50,223 nt of DNA, taken from Planctomycetaceae bacterium (GTDB taxonomy: Bacteria; Planctomycetota; Planctomycetia; Pirellulales; Pirellulaceae). Positions 45,593 through 50,223 of the stretch are shown here, one piece after another. The notes below the pieces were generated by a model. The model did no database searches, was not told the origin of the DNA, and saw only the letters and a list, made by a program, of their open reading frames with translations. The translations under genes were made by a program, and so were the position numbers. The stretch lies in contig PAQH01000001.1 of assembly GCA_002709225.1 (NCBI GenBank), forward strand, positions 5,809 through 56,031, in the 5' to 3' direction. How positions within the stretch are numbered: position 1 is the first letter of the stretch; each line of letters begins with the position of its first letter.

Positions 45593-45637
45593 ACAGCCCT
45601 GCTGGCAAGAAAGGGCTGTTTTGGCCATCTTGCCGGC
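45593..45637 (+). terminator. terminator-like hairpin with a competing second stem
   Basis: ACAGCCCT (45593-45600) pairs with AGGGCTGT (45612-45619) and runs into TTTT (45619-45622), a weak intrinsic terminator. GCTGGCAAGA (45601-45610) in its loop can instead pair with TCTTGCCGGC (45628-45637) over 10 positions including one G-T. The two stems cannot easily coexist. Confidence 0.5.
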
Positions 45638-45669
45638 AAAACATCTGGCGTGAGCCCTTCAACTGGGGG

Positions 45670-45675
45670 TATAAT
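45670..45675 (+). promoter_or_regulatory. TATAAT -10-like box before the second tandem DUF1501 gene
   Basis: A perfect TATAAT at 45670-45675 lies about 70 nt before ATG 45746. No good -35 box lies 16-18 nt upstream, so a promoter here is only possible. Confidence 0.35.
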
Positions 45676-45745
45676 CACAACCGATAAGAGACTTCTGTTC
45701 CAACCGGTTCACTGATCGACCGATGAACTTATCGGGGTGAGTTTC

Positions 45746-47086
45746 ATGAATTTATGGACCAATTGCGAAGGTGTGACGCGCAGGCATTGCTTGCGTTTGG
45801 GTATGGGTGCTTGGCTGGGCAGCGGTCTGGTCGATTCTTTGCAGATGCGCGCCGAAGCCGCGTCGAGCGAAAAAAAATCGAGTCCGGTTCGCTCCTGCAT
45901 CCTGATTTGGATGGATGGTGGGCCAACCCATTTCGAAACCTTTGATCCCAAGCCCGATGCACCGGCTGAAATCCGGGGGGAATTTGGCACGGTTTCGACC
46001 CGTGTCCCCGGTGTCCATTTCTCCGAACACATGCAGCGATTGGCGGCCCGACTCGACAAGTTTGCCGTGGTTCGCTCGATCCGACACAACCAGGGCAACC
46101 ACGGGGCCGGCAACCACTATATGATGACCGGGGCACCACCACGTATTCCCGTCAGCTGTGGCGCTTTTGTGAGCTTTCATCCCAGCATGGGCAGTGTTAC
46201 CGCCCGTGAGCTGAGCACCGACAATGCGTTGCCGAGTTATTTTTCGATGCCTCGCATGTCCCGTTCGGGCGGCCCCAATTTCCTAGGCGCCAAGTATGCC
46301 CCGTTTGTGGTCGACGGCGATCCGAACAAAAGTGGTTTTCGTGTACGTGACGTGTCCGTTCCTCAGGAACTTCTGGGCGATCGGTTTGGGAAACGGCGCG
46401 ACTTGCGACAACTGGTCGACCGTATGAAACGGATCCGAGACGCCTCGAGTGGCGATCCTGTGACAGCTCTCGATGCGTATTACCAGCAAGGGTATGACCT
46501 TGTGACGTCGCCCGGGGCGCAAGCGGCTTTTGATATCGAGCGCGAAGATGCCAAAACACGTGACGCCTACGGGCGGGATGCCTTCGGTCAACGCTGCCTG
46601 TTGGCGCGTCGTCTCGTCGAAGGCGGGGTTCCTTTTGTGACGGTCTACGATGGTGGTTGGGATTCGCACTCCAATTTGTTTGGCAGTCTTTCCCAACGGT
46701 TGCCGAAGTGGGATGCGTCGGTGGCCATGCTGATTGACGATCTTGATCAGCGCGGATTGCTTGATTCGACCCTGGTTCTGGCGCTGGGTGAGTTTGGTCG
46801 TACCCCGGCGATTACCACCCTTTCCGGAAGTACCACACCAGGCCGAGATCACTGGGCCAACGCGATGTCGGTACTCATGGCAGGCGGTACGATCCCGGGC
46901 GGTACCGTGATCGGAGCGACCGATCGCAAAGGTTATGCCGCCAATCAGCGCGTGCTGTCGCCGGAGAATTTCATTTCCACGGTCTACACGCAACTCGGAA
47001 TTGACCCGGGCAAGATCCTCTACACGCCCCAGGGTCGACCGACGCACCTGGTGAGCGATCCCACCCCGATTCGTGAATTGGTTTAG
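45746..47086 (+). CDS. DUF1501 secreted protein
   Basis: This 446-aa protein starts at ATG 45746 (an in-frame GTG at 45737 is an alternative). The N terminus carries a Tat-like TRRHCLRLGMGAWLGSGL. SCILIWMDGGPTHFETFD, PKPDAPAEIRGEF, VRSIRHNQGNHGAGNHYMM, LVLALGEFGRTPAIT and PGRDHWANAMSVLMAGG follow, giving the full DUF1501 pattern. It is probably exported; the biochemical role is unknown. It is in tandem with the DUF1501 gene at 44092 and followed, after 143 nt, by a Tat-exported Gfo/Idh/MocA protein. Confidence 0.92.
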   Translation: MNLWTNCEGVTRRHCLRLGMGAWLGSGLVDSLQMRAEAASSEKKSSPVRSCILIWMDGGPTHFETFDPKPDAPAEIRGEFGTVSTRVPGVHFSEHMQRLAARLDKFAVVRSIRHNQGNHGAGNHYMMTGAPPRIPVSCGAFVSFHPSMGSVTARELSTDNALPSYFSMPRMSRSGGPNFLGAKYAPFVVDGDPNKSGFRVRDVSVPQELLGDRFGKRRDLRQLVDRMKRIRDASSGDPVTALDAYYQQGYDLVTSPGAQAAFDIEREDAKTRDAYGRDAFGQRCLLARRLVEGGVPFVTVYDGGWDSHSNLFGSLSQRLPKWDASVAMLIDDLDQRGLLDSTLVLALGEFGRTPAITTLSGSTTPGRDHWANAMSVLMAGGTIPGGTVIGATDRKGYAANQRVLSPENFISTVYTQLGIDPGKILYTPQGRPTHLVSDPTPIRELV

Positions 47087-47229
47087 GTCGGTTTGCGACC
47101 TTGCTCACCGTCGTAACGGTTAAAGAATGCCGGGTCAGCGCGTGCGCGGAGTTCTCGAATAGATCAGGGCCTTTCACCGCGGCGAGATCAGGACTGGCAT
47201 TCGCGCCTGGATGAAACAGGAGACAAACA

Positions 47230-48537
47230 ATGACACAAATGGGACGGCGTGGTTTTCTCGCGGGTGGTGTTGCTGCCGCCGGTTACGGGGCCACGGGGGC
47301 AGGGCAAACGGCCCGCGCGGCAGCGAACGACGCGGTTTCGATGGCAGTGATCGGGTTCAACGGGATGGGTATGGGTCATGTGGGCCAATTGGCGGGGAAC
47401 GGGTCCGTCCGCATTACCGCGCTTTGCGATATCGATCCGAGCGTGCGTCAGCGTGGTTTTGAGCGCGTCAAGAGTGCTGCCGGAAACCGCCCGCAATTGA
47501 CCGATGATTTTCGTCGGATCGTGGATGACTCCCGGATTGACGCGGTCACGATTGCCACACCGCACCACTGGCATTGTCCGATCGCGATTCCGATGTTGAT
47601 GGCGGGCAAAGATGTGTATGTGGAAAAGCCAGCTAGTCATGTGTTTCGCGAGGGGCGTTTGTTGGTCGATGCGGCTCAAAAGTACGACCGGGTTGTTCAG
47701 CACGGCACCCAGATGCGGTCCAGCCCGGTAACCAGCGAAGCGGGTGAGGTGCTGAAATCAGGTATCCTCGGCGACATCCGGATCACCAAAGCCTGGAACG
47801 TGCAAAACCGGGGTTTTCAGCAGCCGGTTCCGGACGGGAGCCCGCCTCAGGGCGTTGATTATGACCGCTGGCTCGGACCGGCTCCCAAAAGGGCCTTCAA
47901 TGCCAACCGTTTCCACAGCAAGTGGCGTCTCTGGCGCGACTATGGAAACGGTGACATGGGGGACGATGGCGCACACGATATCGACATGGCGGCTTGGGCA
48001 CTGGGGGTGAAGACACATCCGATTGAGATCACGGCACACGGTAGTAATACGCAGCCGGCCGGTTACCGCGAATACCCAGACAATTCGTTTGCCGCATTTC
48101 GTTATCAAGATGGTCGCGTGTTACTGTACGAAGACCGTTTGTACACACCCTATGGGGAGCATGGCGTCGATAGTGGAAACGCGTTTTACGGCACCGAGGG
48201 TTACATGATTTTCTCCCGCCGTGGTTTCTTTCGCACCTATCTGGGAAAAAAAGAAACCCCCGGTCCCCAGAGTGGACAGGCCGGTCGTGTTGGTGCTCCG
48301 TTGCCTACGCACATGGAAGACTTCGTAAACGCTGTCCGTTCCCGCAAAGCGACCAAGGCCCCGGCCGAGGTGGCCCACCGGACGTGTGCTTTGATTCATC
48401 TGGCGGAAATTGCCTTGCGGACCAAGACGGTGGTGGAGTTTGATCCGGAGTTGGAGACGATTACCAACAGCTCGTCTGCCCAAGCCATGTTGAGCAAAGA
48501 GTATCGCCAGCCGTACGGTTTACCCGCGTCAATCTAG
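47230..48537 (+). CDS. Gfo/Idh/MocA-family oxidoreductase, exported
   Basis: This 435-aa protein starts at ATG 47230 after AGGAG. The leader MGRRGFLAGGVAAAGYGATG has a twin-arginine pair. Then come the Rossmann strand AVIGFNGMGMGH, VYVEKPASHVFREG (EKP motif) and QHGTQMRSSP, followed by DYDRWLGPAPKRAF, WRLWRDYGNGDMGDDGAHDI and a C-terminal part similar to the protein at 2562. Substrate is unknown. It is convergent, 14 nt apart, with the fourth DUF1501 gene, and follows two DUF1501 genes, so these may share a context of exported proteins. Confidence 0.92.
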   Translation: MTQMGRRGFLAGGVAAAGYGATGAGQTARAAANDAVSMAVIGFNGMGMGHVGQLAGNGSVRITALCDIDPSVRQRGFERVKSAAGNRPQLTDDFRRIVDDSRIDAVTIATPHHWHCPIAIPMLMAGKDVYVEKPASHVFREGRLLVDAAQKYDRVVQHGTQMRSSPVTSEAGEVLKSGILGDIRITKAWNVQNRGFQQPVPDGSPPQGVDYDRWLGPAPKRAFNANRFHSKWRLWRDYGNGDMGDDGAHDIDMAAWALGVKTHPIEITAHGSNTQPAGYREYPDNSFAAFRYQDGRVLLYEDRLYTPYGEHGVDSGNAFYGTEGYMIFSRRGFFRTYLGKKETPGPQSGQAGRVGAPLPTHMEDFVNAVRSRKATKAPAEVAHRTCALIHLAEIALRTKTVVEFDPELETITNSSSAQAMLSKEYRQPYGLPASI

Positions 48538-48551
48538 GGCAATTTCCGACA

Positions 48552-49955
48552 CTAGACGAACAACTGGGTAAGTGGTCTCCCGGCATCCATTAACTCAAAA
48601 TTCCGGCCATCCGGATCGCTGGCGGAAAGGTCGGAAATTCCGGCCGCATAGTAGATTGTCTTGGCGATATCCTCCGGCTCCACCGGATTGCGGTCCGGGT
48701 AAGCCCCAAAACGGTCGCTGGAACCGTATACCTGGCCCCCGCGAATTCCGCCGCCCGCCATCAGTACCGACATGCAATGTGTCCAGTGGTCGCGCCCTGA
48801 GCCTTTCGTGCCGCCGGATCTGGGATCTCCGATACGCGGTGACCGACCCATCTCGCTGGTCACCAGGACCAGTGTTTCATCGAGGAGTCCGCGCTCTTCC
48901 AGGTCGGCTAGCAGAACGGCAAACGGTCGATCAAACTTGGGGACCAGGACGTTTTTCAGGCAGTCAAAGTTCTTCCAATGGGTATCCCAGGCGCCACCCA
49001 GGCAACCGTTTCGTTTGTCCTCTTCATAATCGTGTTTCCAGAACACACTGACGAACGGTACTTCGGCTTCGACCAGCCGGCGCGCCATCAACATACTCAT
49101 GGCGTTGAGTCCAGGCCCATAACGCTCTCGCACGGATGCGGGTTCGCGAGTGATATCAAAGGCCTCTTTGGAGCGACGGGCAGCCAGCAATGAAAATGCT
49201 TTCTCTTGTTGGGTCGAAAACTTTTGCACTCGTCCGGCTTGTTCCAGCGAACGCTGTGCCCCGTCGAGTTGTCCCAGCAACCAGCGGCGCTGTTGCAAGC
49301 GCGACAAGGACACATCGTCTCGCAATACCAGCGCGGGAACCTTGAATTCAAGTGGGTTTTTCAGGTCGCCAAGAACGAACAGGGGGTCGTGTTGCACACC
49401 CAGTCGAGCAGCGAACTGTCCTGGTCGATAGCTGCCTGGTTCACCTGCCATTTGGGGCAGGGTAATCGTGTTGGGAAGATAGGGATGAGGGGGGCGCTTG
49501 GCACCGACAACACAGCCCATATAGGGCCAATCGGAAGACTGAGGTTTGCGGCTGTTGAGGAACGGTGGCTCGGGTTGGTGGCCCGTGAGATTGTAGTAGT
49601 AGCCGGTGTGGTGGTCGTTGCGGGCGCGATTGTAATGACCCAGCGAACGCACGATCGCCAGGTGGTGCGCCTGCTGCGCGACGTGGGGTAGCAACTCACC
49701 CAGCTGGATCTCCGGAGCTGACGTGGCGATCGATTGGAATTCGCCGCGGTAGTCGCTAGGGGCCTGCGGTTTCATGTCCCAGAGGTCGACGTGCGAAGGT
49801 CCGCCTGTGAGCCAGATCAGGATGACAGATTTCGCCCGTTGGCGGGTCCGCGCGGCGCCGACCTGGGGCAGCGCGAGACCGCAAAAACCGAGGCTGCTGG
49901 CGGTCAAAAGCGTGCGACGGTTCCAAGCCAGGTGGTCAGTGGGGCGACAAGCCAC
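48552..49955 (-). CDS. DUF1501 secreted protein
   Basis: This 467-aa protein, from GTG 49955, begins close to a leader with NRRTLLTASSLGFCGLALP. It has SVILIWLTGGPSHVDLWD, MKPQAPSDYRGEFQSI, LAIVRSLGHYNRARNDHHTG, LVTSEMGRSPRIG and GSGRDHWTHCMSVLMAGGG, the DUF1501 landmarks. The frame is open to 50153, but that would overlap the gene ending at 50116, and ATG 50039 is another candidate; the start is uncertain. It converges on the oxidoreductase at 47230. Confidence 0.9.
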   Translation of the reverse strand: MACRPTDHLAWNRRTLLTASSLGFCGLALPQVGAARTRQRAKSVILIWLTGGPSHVDLWDMKPQAPSDYRGEFQSIATSAPEIQLGELLPHVAQQAHHLAIVRSLGHYNRARNDHHTGYYYNLTGHQPEPPFLNSRKPQSSDWPYMGCVVGAKRPPHPYLPNTITLPQMAGEPGSYRPGQFAARLGVQHDPLFVLGDLKNPLEFKVPALVLRDDVSLSRLQQRRWLLGQLDGAQRSLEQAGRVQKFSTQQEKAFSLLAARRSKEAFDITREPASVRERYGPGLNAMSMLMARRLVEAEVPFVSVFWKHDYEEDKRNGCLGGAWDTHWKNFDCLKNVLVPKFDRPFAVLLADLEERGLLDETLVLVTSEMGRSPRIGDPRSGGTKGSGRDHWTHCMSVLMAGGGIRGGQVYGSSDRFGAYPDRNPVEPEDIAKTIYYAAGISDLSASDPDGRNFELMDAGRPLTQLFV

Positions 49956-49996
49956 AAGCGTTTCTCGTGTAGAAGGTGTGGAACTACTAGTGCGCC

Positions 49997-50027
49997 GAAG
50001 CGTCACATAGCGCCCGGAAGCGTCACA
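49997..50027. repeat. two direct repeats, 11 bp, 20 bp apart
   Basis: GAAGCGTCACA occurs at 49997-50007 and 50017-50027, upstream of the GTG start of the fourth DUF1501 gene. The 20-bp spacing puts them on the same helix face, as expected for an operator, but chance is possible. Confidence 0.5.
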
Positions 50028-50115
50028 ACATGCCACCATTCTAGCCGGTCGCGACAGCTGGAGCGACCCAAAAAGGCGGTTGGAGAGTGGGCGACATGCA
50101 CGGCAATCGGTTCGT

Positions 50116-50223
50116 TCACGGTTTGAGGAACTGGTCCAAGAAGGCGTAAGCAACCGCCCGCGCGGCAGGTGGAAAAGCGTGTGGGGTATCCGGATAGTGT
50201 GCTTTCAGGTGGTCGGGCTTCCC
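50116..50223 (-). CDS. C-terminal end of a probable alpha/beta hydrolase (partial)
   Basis: The last 35 codons of a minus-strand gene run off the window edge and end at TGA 50118-50116. The sequence HYPDTPHAFPPAARAVAYAF, followed by LDQFLKP, is the typical end of a dienelactone hydrolase/acetyl-xylan-esterase-like alpha/beta hydrolase, in which the His of DTPHAFP is the usual catalytic histidine. The rest is outside the window. Confidence 0.65.
   Translation of the reverse strand, partial: GKPDHLKAHYPDTPHAFPPAARAVAYAFLDQFLKP

Overview
The window looks like chromosomal DNA of a planctomycete, probably of the Pirellulales type. This is inferred from gene content: four DUF1501 (secreted, alkaline-phosphatase-like) proteins, three Gfo/Idh/MocA oxidoreductases (two with Tat-like leaders), a DUF1080 protein, a PQQ-type beta-propeller, leucine-rich-repeat proteins, and a shortened DnaA whose P-loop reads GPSGTGK. 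I see no rRNA, tRNA, CRISPR array, insertion sequence or phage gene. Genes are densely packed on both strands, mostly in short runs.

Layout. 1-7.6 kb: a WecA/MraY-type phosphoglycosyl transferase, an LRR lipoprotein, a Tat-exported oxidoreductase, a D-threonine-aldolase-like enzyme, a PLP decarboxylase and a zinc-peptidase-like lipoprotein. 7.8-9.4 kb: a lipoprotein with a LolA-like/DUF2092-type domain and a thioredoxin domain. Its reading frame is interrupted by a single in-frame TGA exactly at the first cysteine of the CxxC motif. A perfect 7-bp hairpin with a GGTC loop follows, so this is a strong selenoprotein candidate. 9.5-12.9 kb: sugar isomerase-like, PfkB kinase and DUF1501 genes. 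13-18.5 kb: the replication block dnaA-dnaN-dciA-gyrB on the minus strand, with a candidate origin between dnaN and the end of dnaA. 18.5-20.5 kb: cysteine desulfurase and a membrane-anchored protein.

20.9-35.3 kb (mostly plus strand): a lactonase-type beta-propeller, argG, an S1-domain protein (minus strand), a MazG-like protein, a large membrane protein overlapping an ABC ATPase, a HEAT-repeat protein, a CobA-HemD fusion, and a membrane-anchored coiled-coil protein that ends at a textbook terminator. 35.4-43.9 kb (mostly minus strand): secreted or exported proteins, an oxidoreductase, an LRR protein, pyroglutamyl peptidase (plus strand), an SDR, an exported amidohydrolase, DUF1080, a PQQ propeller and deoC. 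44-50.2 kb: two tandem DUF1501 genes, a Gfo/Idh/MocA gene, a fourth DUF1501 gene on the minus strand, and the last 35 codons of a probable alpha/beta hydrolase running off the end.

The main discovery candidate is the UGA-containing thioredoxin lipoprotein at 7800-9431. If it is read through, it is an extracytoplasmic selenoprotein with Sec at residue 420 in a U-G-A-C active site. The second point of interest is the compact replication block, with a domain-I-less DnaA and iteron-like repeats beside a perfect DnaA box inside the dnaA 3' end.
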